Shown here one piece after another: positions 8,742 through 18,311 of a stretch of DNA of 64,000 bases. The stretch is taken from NCBI RefSeq assembly GCF_003634615.1, contig NZ_RBKX01000001.1, positions 1,612,001 through 1,676,000 of the forward strand. Direction: 5' to 3'. The translations under genes were made by a program, and so were the position numbers. The DNA comes from Flavobacterium sp. 102 (lineage in GTDB: Bacteria > Bacteroidota > Bacteroidia > Flavobacteriales > Flavobacteriaceae). The notes beneath the pieces were generated by a model. The model saw only the letters and a list, made by a program, of their open reading frames with translations, was not told the origin of the DNA and did no database searches. Positions within the stretch are counted from its first letter, which is position 1; the number at the start of each line of letters is the position of its first letter.

Positions 8742-9347
8742 ATGGCAAGATATACTGGTCCAAGTACAAGAATTGCTCGTAAATTTGGCGAAGCAATATT
8801 CGGAGAAGACAAATCCTTCGAAAAAAGAAATTATCCTCCTGGACAACACGGGATGGCTAAAAAAAGAGGTAAAAAATCTGAATACGCTGTCCAGTTAATG
8901 GAAAAGCAAAAAGCTAAATATTCTTATGGAATTTTAGAAAAACAATTCAGAAACCTTTTCGAAAAAGCAGCAGCTTCTAAAGGCGTAACAGGTGAAATCC
9001 TTTTACAATTATGCGAAGCTCGTTTAGATAACGTTGTATTCAGAATGGGAATTGCACCTTCAAGAAGAGCTGCAAGACAAATCGTTTCTCACCGTCACAT
9101 CACTGTAAACGGAGAATTGGTAAACATCCCATCTTACCACTTGAAACCAGGTGACAAAGTTGCTGTTCGTGAAAAATCTAAATCTGTTGAAGCTATTGAG
9201 CGCTCATTAGCCAATTCTTCTCATGTATATGAGTGGATCACTTGGAATAATGATACTAAAGAAGGGACTTTTGTTTCCGTTCCTCAAAGACTTCAAATTC
9301 CAGAAAATATTAAAGAGCAATTAATCGTAGAGTTGTACAACAAATAA
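8742..9347 (+). CDS. rpsD: 30S ribosomal protein S4
   Basis: S4 nucleates small-subunit assembly and is an autoregulator in several bacterial groups. The 201-residue product starts [20 protein letters not shown] and has the S4 RNA-binding domain with [20 protein letters not shown] and [14 protein letters not shown]. The N-terminal zinc-binding cysteines found in some S4 proteins are absent. The gene is preceded by a 20-bp bulged hairpin and lies 21 nt before rpoA. Confidence 0.98.
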   Translation: MARYTGPSTRIARKFGEAIFGEDKSFEKRNYPPGQHGMAKKRGKKSEYAVQLMEKQKAKYSYGILEKQFRNLFEKAAASKGVTGEILLQLCEARLDNVVFRMGIAPSRRAARQIVSHRHITVNGELVNIPSYHLKPGDKVAVREKSKSVEAIERSLANSSHVYEWITWNNDTKEGTFVSVPQRLQIPENIKEQLIVELYNK

Positions 9348-9368
9348 TAATTGACATTAGTCTAAATT

Positions 9369-10361
9369 ATGGCAATATTTAATTTTCAGAAGCCCGATAA
9401 AGTTATCATGATCGATTCAACCGATTTTGAAGGTAAGTTTGAATTCAGACCTTTAGAACCGGGATACGGATTGACAGTTGGTAATGCACTTAGAAGAGTT
9501 TTACTTTCTGCGTTAGAAGGTTATGCCATTACTTCGGTTCGTATCGAAGGAGTTGAGCATGAGTTTTCAACCATTTCAGGAGTTGTTGAAGATGTTACTG
9601 AAATTATCCTTAATCTTAAACAAGTACGTTTCAAACGTCAGATCGAAGATGTAGATAATGAAACAGTTTCTATCTCAATCTCAGGAAAAGACCAAATTAC
9701 AGCAGGTGATTTTCAAAAATTCATCTCCGGTTTCCAAGTGTTAAACCCGGAACTGGTAATTTGTAACTTGGATAGCAAAGTTAACCTAAACATGGAATTA
9801 ACTATCGAGAAAGGTCGTGGTTATGTTCCTGCTGAGGAGAACAAAAAACAAAATGCAGCAATTGGTACTATTTTTACAGATTCTATTTTTACTCCGGTAA
9901 AAAATGTAAAATACGCTATTGAAAACTTCCGTGTGGAGCAAAAAACAGATTACGAAAAATTAGTTTTTGAAATCAAAACTGATGGTTCTATCAATCCAAA
10001 AGATGCCTTAACAGAAGCTGCCAAAGTTTTAATTCACCACTTTATGTTATTCTCTGATGAGAGAATTACTTTAGAAGCTGATGAAATTGCGCAAACAGAA
10101 TCTTATGACGAAGAATCTTTACACATGAGACAGTTGTTAAAAACTAAGCTTGTAGATATGGATTTATCAGTAAGAGCCTTAAACTGTTTGAAAGCAGCCG
10201 AAGTTGACACTCTTGGAGATCTTGTTTCTTTCAACAAAAACGACTTAATGAAGTTCCGTAATTTTGGTAAAAAATCGCTAACGGAGTTAGACGAATTGGT
10301 AGCCAATAAAAATTTAACTTTCGGGATGGATTTAGGTAAATACAAATTAGATAAAGAATAA
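9369..10361 (+). CDS. rpoA: DNA-directed RNA polymerase subunit alpha
   Basis: The alpha subunit dimerises to scaffold RNA polymerase and contacts activators and upstream DNA. The 330-residue product has the N-terminal assembly domain ([20 protein letters not shown]) and a C-terminal domain with the helix-hairpin-helix-like [20 protein letters not shown] and [14 protein letters not shown]. Length matches the family. It lies between rpsD and rplQ as is normal for the alpha operon. Confidence 0.98.
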   Translation: MAIFNFQKPDKVIMIDSTDFEGKFEFRPLEPGYGLTVGNALRRVLLSALEGYAITSVRIEGVEHEFSTISGVVEDVTEIILNLKQVRFKRQIEDVDNETVSISISGKDQITAGDFQKFISGFQVLNPELVICNLDSKVNLNMELTIEKGRGYVPAEENKKQNAAIGTIFTDSIFTPVKNVKYAIENFRVEQKTDYEKLVFEIKTDGSINPKDALTEAAKVLIHHFMLFSDERITLEADEIAQTESYDEESLHMRQLLKTKLVDMDLSVRALNCLKAAEVDTLGDLVSFNKNDLMKFRNFGKKSLTELDELVANKNLTFGMDLGKYKLDKE

Positions 10362-10374
10362 ATTACTTCATATT

Positions 10375-10399
10375 TTGCTCTCCAAGGTGGATTGAGCAA
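10375..10399 (+). promoter_or_regulatory. Hairpin in the rpoA-rplQ spacer
   Basis: TTGCTC (10375-10380) pairs with GAGCAA (10394-10399) and TCC (10381-10383) with GGA (10389-10391), with a TT bulge and an AAGGT loop. It fills most of the 61-nt gap before rplQ and is not followed by a T-run, so it may affect rplQ translation or mRNA processing. Pairing was done by eye. Confidence 0.4.
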
Positions 10400-10422
10400 G
10401 ATGAAGGTTAAAAAAACACGTC

Positions 10423-11058
10423 ATGAGACACGGAAAAAAAGTAAATCACTTAAGCAGACAGACCGGACATAGAAAATCTATGTTGGCTAACATGGCTTGT
10501 TCTCTTATCGAGCACAAACGTATTAATACTACTGTCGCTAAAGCTAAAGCGCTTAAACAATTTGTTGAGCCATTAGTAACAAAATCAAAAGAAGATACTA
10601 CGCACAACAGACGTATCGTTTTCGCTTACTTACGCAACAAATATGCCGTAACTGAATTATTCAGAGACGTAGCTGCAAAAGTAGGTGATCGTCCGGGTGG
10701 ATATACTCGTATCATCAAAATGGGTAACCGTCTTGGAGATAACGCAGATATGGCCATGATTGAGTTAGTAGATTTCAACGAACTATACAACGGAGGTAAA
10801 AAAGAAGAGAAAAAAGCGAAAAGCCGTCGTGGTGGAAAAGCTAAAGCTACTTCTACTGCAGCTCCTGAAAAAGTGGAAGCTCCTGTGGTGGAAGCTGCTC
10901 CTGCACCAGTGGTGGAAGAAGTGGTTGAAACTCCGGTTGCAGAAGTTGTTGAAGCTCCGATTGTTGAGGAAACTCCAATCGCTGAAGCAGAAGCTCCTAC
11001 AGCAGACGAAACTCCGGAAGCTCCGGCTGACGAAGAATCTAAAGAAGAGCAAGCCTAA
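10423..11058 (+). CDS. rplQ: 50S ribosomal protein L17 with acidic C-terminal extension
   Basis: L17 lies near the tunnel exit of the large subunit. Residues 1 to about 122 are the conserved protein ([40 protein letters not shown]). After that comes a basic linker ([17 protein letters not shown]) and then about 65 residues made almost only of Ala, Pro, Val, Glu and Thr, ending [10 protein letters not shown]. At 211 residues it is much longer than the usual 115-130. The tail is probably disordered and strongly acidic; its role is unknown. Last gene of the cluster, followed by a terminator. Confidence 0.97.
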   Translation: MRHGKKVNHLSRQTGHRKSMLANMACSLIEHKRINTTVAKAKALKQFVEPLVTKSKEDTTHNRRIVFAYLRNKYAVTELFRDVAAKVGDRPGGYTRIIKMGNRLGDNADMAMIELVDFNELYNGGKKEEKKAKSRRGGKAKATSTAAPEKVEAPVVEAAPAPVVEEVVETPVAEVVEAPIVEETPIAEAEAPTADETPEAPADEESKEEQA

Positions 11059-11079
11059 TGGTTGCCCACTCTTAAATAT

Positions 11080-11112
11080 AAAGGATAAACGTTTTGTTTA
11101 TCCTTTTTTTTT
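11080..11112 (+). terminator. Terminator of the ribosomal cluster
   Basis: AAAGGATAAA (11080-11089) pairs with TTTATCCTTT (11097-11106) around a CGTTTTG loop, followed directly by a T-run to 11112. It is a standard intrinsic terminator 21 nt after rplQ. Confidence 0.9.
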
Positions 11113-11184
11113 GGCTTGAATTGAACAAATATTTTGTTTTAAAGTCAGCAGCGAATGGTTCGGGATTTATCAGCCATCCATTTT

Positions 11185-11222
11185 CCCGCTGTTTGCACTA
11201 CACGGTAGTCGCGTCCATCGGG
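11185..11222. other. GC-richer foldable intergenic element
   Basis: In an otherwise AT-rich spacer, this stretch is relatively GC-rich and self-complementary: CCCG (11185-11188) can pair with CGGG (11219-11222), enclosing a perfect ACTAC-ACG-GTAGT hairpin (11197-11209). I found no convincing gene here. It may be a degenerate copy of a genomic intergenic repeat, which cannot be tested from one window. Confidence 0.3.
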
Positions 11223-11292
11223 GCTAGAGGAGAAACTAAAGGAATGTTTATAAACTTTTACAATTCCATTTTAATATAAGCCAACAATAAAT

Positions 11293-11300
11293 TAATTTTG
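11293..11300 (+). promoter_or_regulatory. -7 box of the carA promoter
   Basis: TAATTTTG matches the Bacteroidota -7 consensus TAnnTTTG. No clear -33 TTG lies at the right distance. Transcription would start near 11304, leaving a leader of about 20 nt that is almost wholly the CA-rich motif shared with pyrG. Confidence 0.6.
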
Positions 11301-11307
11301 CACAACT

Positions 11308-11325
11308 ACAACACAACAACATAAT
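11308..11325 (+). promoter_or_regulatory. 18-nt leader motif shared by carA and pyrG (carA copy)
   Basis: ACAACACAACAACATAAT runs into the carA start codon (ATG at 11324). The identical 18 nt occurs at 21083-21100 just before pyrG. It is CA-rich and unlikely to fold, so it would keep the start codon open. I saw it before no other gene in this window. Confidence 0.55.
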
Positions 11326-12445
11326 GAAGTATACGACACGACCACAAGCCATCTTACTGCTAGCAGACGGCACTATCTTTTACGGAAAATCAATCGGTAT
11401 CTCGGGTAAAACCTTTGGCGAAGTTTGTTTCAACACCGGAATGACCGGTTACCAAGAAATCTTCACCGATCCGTCCTATTTCGGACAAATCATGGTAGCG
11501 ACCAATCCACACATTGGTAATTACGGAGTAAACGCTAACGAAGTAGAAGCAGATAAAATCATGATTTCAGGGTTGGTTTGTAAAAACTTCAGCTTTACCC
11601 ATTCTCGCCGTGATTCAGAAAGCAACCTATACGATTACTTCGAAAAAGAAAACCTAATCTGTATCTCAGACGTTGATACCAGAGCTTTGGTAAGTTACAT
11701 CAGAGACCACGGAGCACAAAATGCCGTAATCTGCACAGACGGCACTCCGATAGAAGATTTAAAACAACAACTAGCCAACGTTCCCGATATGAAAGGTTTG
11801 GAATTGGCGTCAACAGTATCAGTAACAGAACCATATTTTTTCGGAGACGAAAAAGCTACTTATAAAATAGCAGCTCTCGACTTAGGAATCAAAAGAAACA
11901 TCTTAAGAAACCTAGCCAAAAGAGATTGCTACATCAAAGTATTCCCATACAACGCCACTTTTGAAGAATTAAAATCTTTTAATGCTGATGGCTATTTCTT
12001 GTCAAACGGACCGGGCGATCCGGAGCCGTTGGAAGGCGTAATTAAAGTAGCTGCAGCAATGATAGCTTCAGACAAACCGGTTTTCGGAATCTGTTTAGGG
12101 CATCAAATTATTGGTTTGGCCAATGGCGTTTCTACTTACAAGATGTTCAACGGCCACAGAGGAATCAATCATCCGGTAATGAATGTCTTGACCGGAAAAG
12201 GAGAAATCACCTCGCAAAATCACGGATTTGCGGTCAACAGGGAAGAATTGGAAAAACATCCTGATTTAGAAATCACCCATTACCATATCAACGACAATAC
12301 TGTAGCCGGAATGCGAATGAAATCCAAAAACTGTTTCTCAGTACAATACCATCCGGAAGCCAGTCCGGGACCGCATGACTCTTCTTATTTGTTTGATGAT
12401 TTTATAACCAACATAAAAAAGGCAAAGAATCTACTTGAAGTGTAA
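11324..12445 (+). CDS. carA: Carbamoyl-phosphate synthase small (glutaminase) subunit
   Basis: CarA hydrolyses glutamine and delivers ammonia to CarB for carbamoyl phosphate, the shared precursor of pyrimidines and arginine. The 373-residue product has the CPSase small-chain N-domain (FGEVCFNTGMTGYQEIFTDP) and a C-terminal class I amidotransferase domain with nucleophile Cys257 in FGICLGHQ and the His/Glu pair in YHPEAS. Length fits the family. carB is not adjacent. The gene stands alone, with its own promoter and a leader motif shared with pyrG. Confidence 0.97.
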   Translation: MKYTTRPQAILLLADGTIFYGKSIGISGKTFGEVCFNTGMTGYQEIFTDPSYFGQIMVATNPHIGNYGVNANEVEADKIMISGLVCKNFSFTHSRRDSESNLYDYFEKENLICISDVDTRALVSYIRDHGAQNAVICTDGTPIEDLKQQLANVPDMKGLELASTVSVTEPYFFGDEKATYKIAALDLGIKRNILRNLAKRDCYIKVFPYNATFEELKSFNADGYFLSNGPGDPEPLEGVIKVAAAMIASDKPVFGICLGHQIIGLANGVSTYKMFNGHRGINHPVMNVLTGKGEITSQNHGFAVNREELEKHPDLEITHYHINDNTVAGMRMKSKNCFSVQYHPEASPGPHDSSYLFDDFITNIKKAKNLLEV

Positions 12446-12454
12446 ACTTTTGCC
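12421..12454 (+). terminator. Weak hairpin overlapping the end of carA
   Basis: GGCAAAG (12421-12427, inside the last codons of carA) can pair with CTTTTGCC (12447-12454) with one bulged base. The following T content is low, so termination here is uncertain. It lies between carA and a gene coming the other way. Confidence 0.3.
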
Positions 12455-12483
12455 TCTTACTTATTAAATTTTTATACGGGGAA

Positions 12484-13548
12484 TTATTCAGAAACAACAT
12501 ATTTGCTGTGGATGTTTTCAAATTCTCCGTTATTTTTTAGAAAAGTACCATTGGTTACAAACCAACTGTCATACAATATTTTTTTGGCAGATTGAATGGT
12601 ATTATAAACTTCATAAAACGAATTCTTTTTAGCATTATAATTTCTAACAACCTTATTGTAGTTAGCAACTGTCTCGTTTGTTTGAGAGGCATTTGAATTC
12701 TTTAGTACTTGAAGTGCATTGTGTTCATCTACATATTCATTAAATAAGTTGGCGAATTTTGCTTTTTGACCATTGATGAAATTGGAGTATTTTATATTGG
12801 CATTGTTAAGCGTATTGTCTTTAAAATTGTCGTTGTACTGGGTTGTTTTTACCATTGTAGCTTGATGCATAACGGTGATGCTGTTCAAGCAATCAGTAAA
12901 TCCTTTTTTGTCTCTAGCTTTGATTACAGTAGTTAGTTTTTGGTCAATCACATTGATTTTATAGAACAAAATATTTTGATAAGCATTGTATTCTAAAACA
13001 TTCTTTCCGTTGCTGCTTTTGAAATTGATATTGTATTTGGTTCCAAAGGCTTTCTTGTTTTTCTCGTAGCTTTTCATCTCATCATAATAGCTGGCAAGGT
13101 CTTTTTCTTTTTGATTAAAATTTACGCCAATTTCTGCCAAAGACAAAGTGCTTTGATAATCATAATCGTTTAAAATTAAACTTCCATTAAGCAATGATTC
13201 TATCGTTTTTTGGTTCATTTTGATAAAACTGTCTCTTAGCAAAGTATTGTTTTCAAATCCTTTATTGTTGTTTCTCAAATTGGCATTAATACTTTCTAAT
13301 TTCTCTATAATTTTCCCGGCAGTAGCGTTAGATCTTGAAGCCAATTGCGTTTCTACTATAGTCACTGAATAATCCATCAATGATTTCTTAATAAACATCT
13401 CGTTCTTTCCAAAGTCATCCATGTAAGCATTGATATAACGATAATCTTGAGAGTATAAGGAAGTAGGAGCAAAGCCAACCAATAGAATTAAGCAAAATAT
13501 ACTTGATAAATTGTTTTTTGAGATGTTTTTAAAAGATGAATTTTTCAT
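12484..13548 (-). CDS. Secreted helical protein of unknown function
   Basis: I do not recognise this family. The 354-residue product has an N-terminal hydrophobic stretch after a short polar lead (SSIFCLILLVGFAPTSLYSQ), consistent with Sec export and cleavage near residue 34. The rest is polar and mostly helical-looking, rich in Asn, Lys and Tyr, with no cysteine motif and no T9SS sorting domain. One Cys is present in FTDCLNS. It is convergent with carA and divergent from eno, so it is a single-gene unit. Periplasmic location is inferred. Confidence 0.8.
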   Translation of the reverse strand: MKNSSFKNISKNNLSSIFCLILLVGFAPTSLYSQDYRYINAYMDDFGKNEMFIKKSLMDYSVTIVETQLASRSNATAGKIIEKLESINANLRNNNKGFENNTLLRDSFIKMNQKTIESLLNGSLILNDYDYQSTLSLAEIGVNFNQKEKDLASYYDEMKSYEKNKKAFGTKYNINFKSSNGKNVLEYNAYQNILFYKINVIDQKLTTVIKARDKKGFTDCLNSITVMHQATMVKTTQYNDNFKDNTLNNANIKYSNFINGQKAKFANLFNEYVDEHNALQVLKNSNASQTNETVANYNKVVRNYNAKKNSFYEVYNTIQSAKKILYDSWFVTNGTFLKNNGEFENIHSKYVVSE

Positions 13549-13641
13549 GACAGATGTATTTAATTATTACTGTAAAATTAGACACAACTCGAGAGTACAT
13601 TGTTATCTAATATTTTATTAAAGTTGTATAATTAATGGTAA

Positions 13642-13653
13642 AACCAATTGGTT
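13642..13653. promoter_or_regulatory. Perfect 12-bp palindrome in the divergent region before eno
   Basis: AACCAATTGGTT is a perfect inverted repeat between the minus-strand unknown gene and eno. It could be an operator for a dimeric regulator, but a single copy of an AT-rich palindrome is weak evidence. Confidence 0.25.
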
Positions 13654-13729
13654 GGAAGTTTTGATTCTAACTAAAACGATTGCGTTTATAAGTTGTGCAA
13701 ATAATTAATAATCTCGTTTTTAAATTTCT

Positions 13730-13737
13730 TAAATTTG
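13730..13737 (+). promoter_or_regulatory. -7 box of the eno promoter
   Basis: TAAATTTG matches TAnnTTTG and lies 32 nt before the eno ATG, giving a leader of about 29 nt. No good -33 element was seen. Confidence 0.55.
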
Positions 13738-13757
13738 TGAACCTAATTAAAATCTAA

Positions 13758-15062
<1,305 letters not shown>

Positions 15063-15084
15063 TTTTCAATCATTATAAAATGTC

Positions 15085-15125
15085 AACACCCAACAGTTTT
15101 ATCAATTTGTTGGGTGTTTTTTTAT
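15085..15125 (+). terminator. Terminator of eno
   Basis: AACACCCAAC (15085-15094) pairs with GTTGGGTGTT (15109-15118), followed by a run of T. Ten base pairs and the T-run make this a strong intrinsic terminator. Confidence 0.9.
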
Positions 15126-15164
15126 TTTATAAGTTCTAATTGATATTCAAAAGAATAAGCCCTT

Positions 15165-15192
15165 TTGAAGCGTAATTTTTTTCTTATTTTAG
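15165..15192 (+). promoter_or_regulatory. Possible promoter of the PNGase F-like gene
   Basis: TTG (15165-15167) and TATTTTAG (15185-15192) are 17 nt apart; the -7 box differs from TAnnTTTG at one position. A GC-rich stretch (15207-15243) follows in the leader. Confidence 0.35.
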
Positions 15193-15256
15193 CACTCGAA
15201 ACAACTGCCGAAGCGCGGCCGAATTGTAAGGAGCGTAGCGGAATAACAACTTAACT

Positions 15257-16594
15257 ATGAAAAAATATTACATCTTAGTGCTTTCTGTTTTTGGATTAAT
15301 GCTGACTTCAAAAGCACAAACTGCAATCTCGATTTATGACAATGTATTGTTCTATGACGGGTATGCTGCATTGGTAAATGTCCCTACTGATCCCGATGTT
15401 ATGCGATTGAGAAACGATTTGTTTACTAAAAAACTGACTACTGATATATTAGATCAAGTTGGGAGTACACTTCAACTAAATGTATTGATTACTGCAGCTT
15501 GTGATAATTATGACAGAATCGGAAATGTGAATTTGGCTTTAGTGCCAAAGGGAGCAGCAACCTACAATCCTGATACAACAAGTCGAATAGAATTAGGCAG
15601 ATTTATCACGCCTTTTATGAATAAAAATATAGAGCCAAGTTCTGTTCCTTATACTTTTACAGTCAACAATGCTGCCAAAATTTTAAAGGACAGTTACCTG
15701 AATTCAATTTATGATTTTTGGATTGAATTAGAAGTTTTTGGTGTGCCTTATGCTGCCAATACCCAAGTGGCTGGTTGTGCCGGAAGAAATGATGTCTTTT
15801 TTGGTACTTTAGAATTTGTAACCAATGAAGATACCACAATTCCAAATGACACTTTTATTTTGCCTTTAAACTTCAAAAAAGATTTGAATAATTACACGAC
15901 TAGTGCTTCAGATGCAATAGGAACAACGGTTAGAACCATTAATTTTAACCTTGTTTCACCAATCAACAATGCTAAATTTCATTTGATCACATCCAATCAC
16001 GGAGCCAATTCAGGTGGAGAAGAATACAACAGAAGATGGCATTATATTTCTTTAGATTCTAATCAGATATTGTCTTATCGTCCGGGCGAAACTACATGTG
16101 AACCATACAGGGTTTTCAATACACAACCTAATGGGATTTATGGGGCAAGTCCAAGAACTCCTGCGCAATGGCAATCTTTTAGCAATTGGTGTCCGGGTTC
16201 GGTTATTCCAATTCGTGAAATAGCTTTAGGGAATTTAAGCGCCGGAACCCACTCATTTGTAATTTCGGTTCCCGATGCTGTTTTTGTTGGCGCACAAGGA
16301 TATATTCCTGTTTCATTATACTTGCAAGGCGACAATACTGTTTTGAATGTCGAAAGTTTTACTCAGTTAGATTTTGATTATTATCCAAATCCAACCAGAG
16401 ATAACATTACCGTTAATGCCAATAGCATGATTAATTCAATAGAATTGTATGATGTGCAAGGAAGAGTTTTAATAAAAAAAGTAGCTGACGAAACTCAGGT
16501 TAGTCTTGATGTCTCAAATTATTCAAACGGAATCTATTTCCTAAAAGTAAATTCGGATAATGGTGAGAAAACCAAGAAGATTGTAAAAGAGTAG
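15257..16594 (+). CDS. Secreted PNGase F-like protein with T9SS type A sorting domain
   Basis: The 445-residue product has a signal peptide (MKKYYILVLSVFGLMLTSKA). The middle resembles peptide-N-glycosidase F, an enzyme that removes N-glycans from asparagine. It shows the SNHGANSGGEEYNRRWHYIS segment with its conserved acidic pair, and the NWCPGS motif followed by LSAGTHSFVISVPD. The last 70 residues (from about 375, YYPNPTRDNITVNA to GIYFLKVNSDNGEKTKKIVK) form a type A sorting domain, so export through T9SS is expected. Activity on N-glycans is inferred. It stands alone between terminators. Confidence 0.8.
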   Translation: MKKYYILVLSVFGLMLTSKAQTAISIYDNVLFYDGYAALVNVPTDPDVMRLRNDLFTKKLTTDILDQVGSTLQLNVLITAACDNYDRIGNVNLALVPKGAATYNPDTTSRIELGRFITPFMNKNIEPSSVPYTFTVNNAAKILKDSYLNSIYDFWIELEVFGVPYAANTQVAGCAGRNDVFFGTLEFVTNEDTTIPNDTFILPLNFKKDLNNYTTSASDAIGTTVRTINFNLVSPINNAKFHLITSNHGANSGGEEYNRRWHYISLDSNQILSYRPGETTCEPYRVFNTQPNGIYGASPRTPAQWQSFSNWCPGSVIPIREIALGNLSAGTHSFVISVPDAVFVGAQGYIPVSLYLQGDNTVLNVESFTQLDFDYYPNPTRDNITVNANSMINSIELYDVQGRVLIKKVADETQVSLDVSNYSNGIYFLKVNSDNGEKTKKIVKE

Positions 16595-16612
16595 GTTGAA
16601 CACATAAATTTG

Positions 16613-16657
16613 CGGCAAAAGAAAATTCCTTTAAAGAATCTTCTTTTGCCGTTTTTT
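16613..16657 (+). terminator. Terminator of the PNGase F-like gene
   Basis: CGGCAAAAGAA...TTC (16613-16628) pairs with GAA...TTCTTTTGCCG (16636-16651) and is followed by six T. It lies 19 nt after the stop codon. Confidence 0.88.
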
Positions 16658-16675
16658 ATTTTCAAACGAGAGTAG

Positions 16676-16683
16676 TACTTTTG
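16676..16683 (+). promoter_or_regulatory. -7 box of the guaA promoter, abutting the start codon
   Basis: TACTTTTG fits TAnnTTTG and ends only 3 nt before the guaA ATG at 16687. Transcription should then start at or next to the A of the ATG, so the mRNA would be leaderless or nearly so. Confidence 0.6.
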
Positions 16684-16686
16684 CGC

Positions 16687-18216
16687 ATGCAACACAACGT
16701 ACTTATTTTAGATTTCGGTTCGCAATACACACAACTTATTGCACGCCGCGTTCGCGAATTAAATATATTCTGCGAAATTTTCCCTTTTAATCATTTTCCA
16801 GATGATTTATCGTCCTACAAAGCAGTTATCCTTTCGGGTAGCCCTTATTCCGTAAGAGCCGAAGACGCTCCTCATCCTGATTTATCCCAAATTCGAGGCA
16901 AAATGCCTTTACTCGCCGTTTGCTATGGTGCGCAATATTTAGCCCATTTCAATGGTGGTGAAGTAGCGCCAAGTAACATTCGTGAATACGGTAGAGCGAA
17001 TCTGTCATTCATCAAAGACGATGAAGCCTTTTTTGAAGAAGTAGCTTTGAATAGTCAGGTTTGGATGAGTCATAGCGATACTATCAAACAATTGCCAACC
17101 AATGGTGTATTGTTAGCCAGTACCAAAGACGTAACTAATGCTGCTTATCGTATCGAAGGTGAAAAAACTTATGCGATTCAATTCCACCCCGAAGTATACC
17201 ATTCAACGGACGGAAAACAAATTTTGGAGAACTTCTTGGTGAAAATTGCCGAAGTGCCTCAGAATTTTACGCCAAATGCTTTCGTAGAAGATTGTGTGAA
17301 AGATTTACAAGACAAGGTTGGGAATGACAAAGTGGTTTTAGGACTTTCCGGTGGTGTAGATTCAACAGTAGCTGCTGTTTTATTACACAAAGCCATTGGC
17401 AAAAACCTCTATTGTATTTTTGTAAACAACGGTTTGTTGCGAAAAAATGAATTCGAAAATGTATTACACCAGTACAAGGATATGGGATTAAACGTAAAAG
17501 GCGTTGATGCTTCAGAACGTTTTCTTTCTGCCTTAGATGGAATTGAAGAGCCGGAAGCCAAACGAAAAGCCATCGGGCGTGTTTTTATCGAAGTGTTTGA
17601 TGATGAAGCCCATCGCATTGAAAACGTAAAATGGCTGGCACAAGGCACAATTTATCCTGATGTAATCGAATCCGTTTCGGTAAAAGGACCATCAGCGACT
17701 ATAAAATCACATCACAATGTTGGTGGTTTACCGGATTTTATGAAACTCCAAATCGTAGAACCTTTGCGTATGCTTTTCAAAGATGAAGTACGTCGCGTTG
17801 GAAAAACATTAGGCATCGACCCGGAACTTTTAGGGAGACATCCATTTCCCGGGCCCGGATTATCAATCAGAATTTTGGGTGCAATAACCCCTGAAAAAGT
17901 TAGAATTTTGCAAGAAGTCGACGCTGTTTTTATCAACGGTTTAAAAGAACATGGTTTGTACGATAAAGTTTGGCAAGCCGGAGCTATTTTATTGCCGGTC
18001 AATAGTGTTGGTGTGATGGGTGATGAGCGTACTTATGAAAAAGTGGTAGCGCTTCGTGCTGTAGAATCAACTGATGGAATGACGGCAGATTGGGTTCATT
18101 TGCCTTATGATTTCTTAATGAAAATCTCTAACGAAATTATCAATAAAGTAAAAGGGGTGAACAGAGTGGTTTATGATATCAGTTCAAAACCGCCTGCAAC
18201 AATAGAATGGGAATAG
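16687..18216 (+). CDS. guaA: GMP synthase (glutamine-hydrolysing)
   Basis: GuaA aminates XMP to GMP using ATP and glutamine. From the ATG at 16687 the product is 509 residues starting [20 protein letters not shown]. An in-frame TTG at 16681 overlaps the promoter -7 box and is rejected. Domains are a class I amidotransferase (nucleophile Cys79 in [22 protein letters not shown]), an ATP pyrophosphatase with the P-loop SGGVDS near residues 221-226, and a dimerisation domain ([16 protein letters not shown] to PPATIEWE). Single-gene unit. Confidence 0.98.
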   Translation: MQHNVLILDFGSQYTQLIARRVRELNIFCEIFPFNHFPDDLSSYKAVILSGSPYSVRAEDAPHPDLSQIRGKMPLLAVCYGAQYLAHFNGGEVAPSNIREYGRANLSFIKDDEAFFEEVALNSQVWMSHSDTIKQLPTNGVLLASTKDVTNAAYRIEGEKTYAIQFHPEVYHSTDGKQILENFLVKIAEVPQNFTPNAFVEDCVKDLQDKVGNDKVVLGLSGGVDSTVAAVLLHKAIGKNLYCIFVNNGLLRKNEFENVLHQYKDMGLNVKGVDASERFLSALDGIEEPEAKRKAIGRVFIEVFDDEAHRIENVKWLAQGTIYPDVIESVSVKGPSATIKSHHNVGGLPDFMKLQIVEPLRMLFKDEVRRVGKTLGIDPELLGRHPFPGPGLSIRILGAITPEKVRILQEVDAVFINGLKEHGLYDKVWQAGAILLPVNSVGVMGDERTYEKVVALRAVESTDGMTADWVHLPYDFLMKISNEIINKVKGVNRVVYDISSKPPATIEWE

Positions 18217-18261
18217 TTTTTGTTAACAGTAAATAGTTAATGAAAAAAGAGTGAATTACCA

Positions 18262-18289
18262 TTGCAAGTCAAAAGTTTTGTTAACTTTA
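18262..18289 (+). promoter_or_regulatory. Possible promoter of the LysM gene
   Basis: TTG (18262-18264) is 17 nt from TAACTTTA (18282-18289), which differs from the TAnnTTTG consensus only in the last base. The start codon follows 22 nt later. Confidence 0.4.
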
Positions 18290-18311
18290 ACGTTAAATAA
18301 ATGACCAATTT

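Noticed and set aside
10829..11119. 96-codon frame inside rplQ, rich in Lys and Leu
   Set aside because: It is a shifted reading of the repetitive acidic tail codons and runs into the terminator; an artefact of low complexity.
11094..11279. 61-codon open frame between rplQ and carA on the + strand
   Set aside because: It starts inside the terminator T-run, has no recognisable motif, and crosses the foldable GC-rich element; more likely a chance frame.
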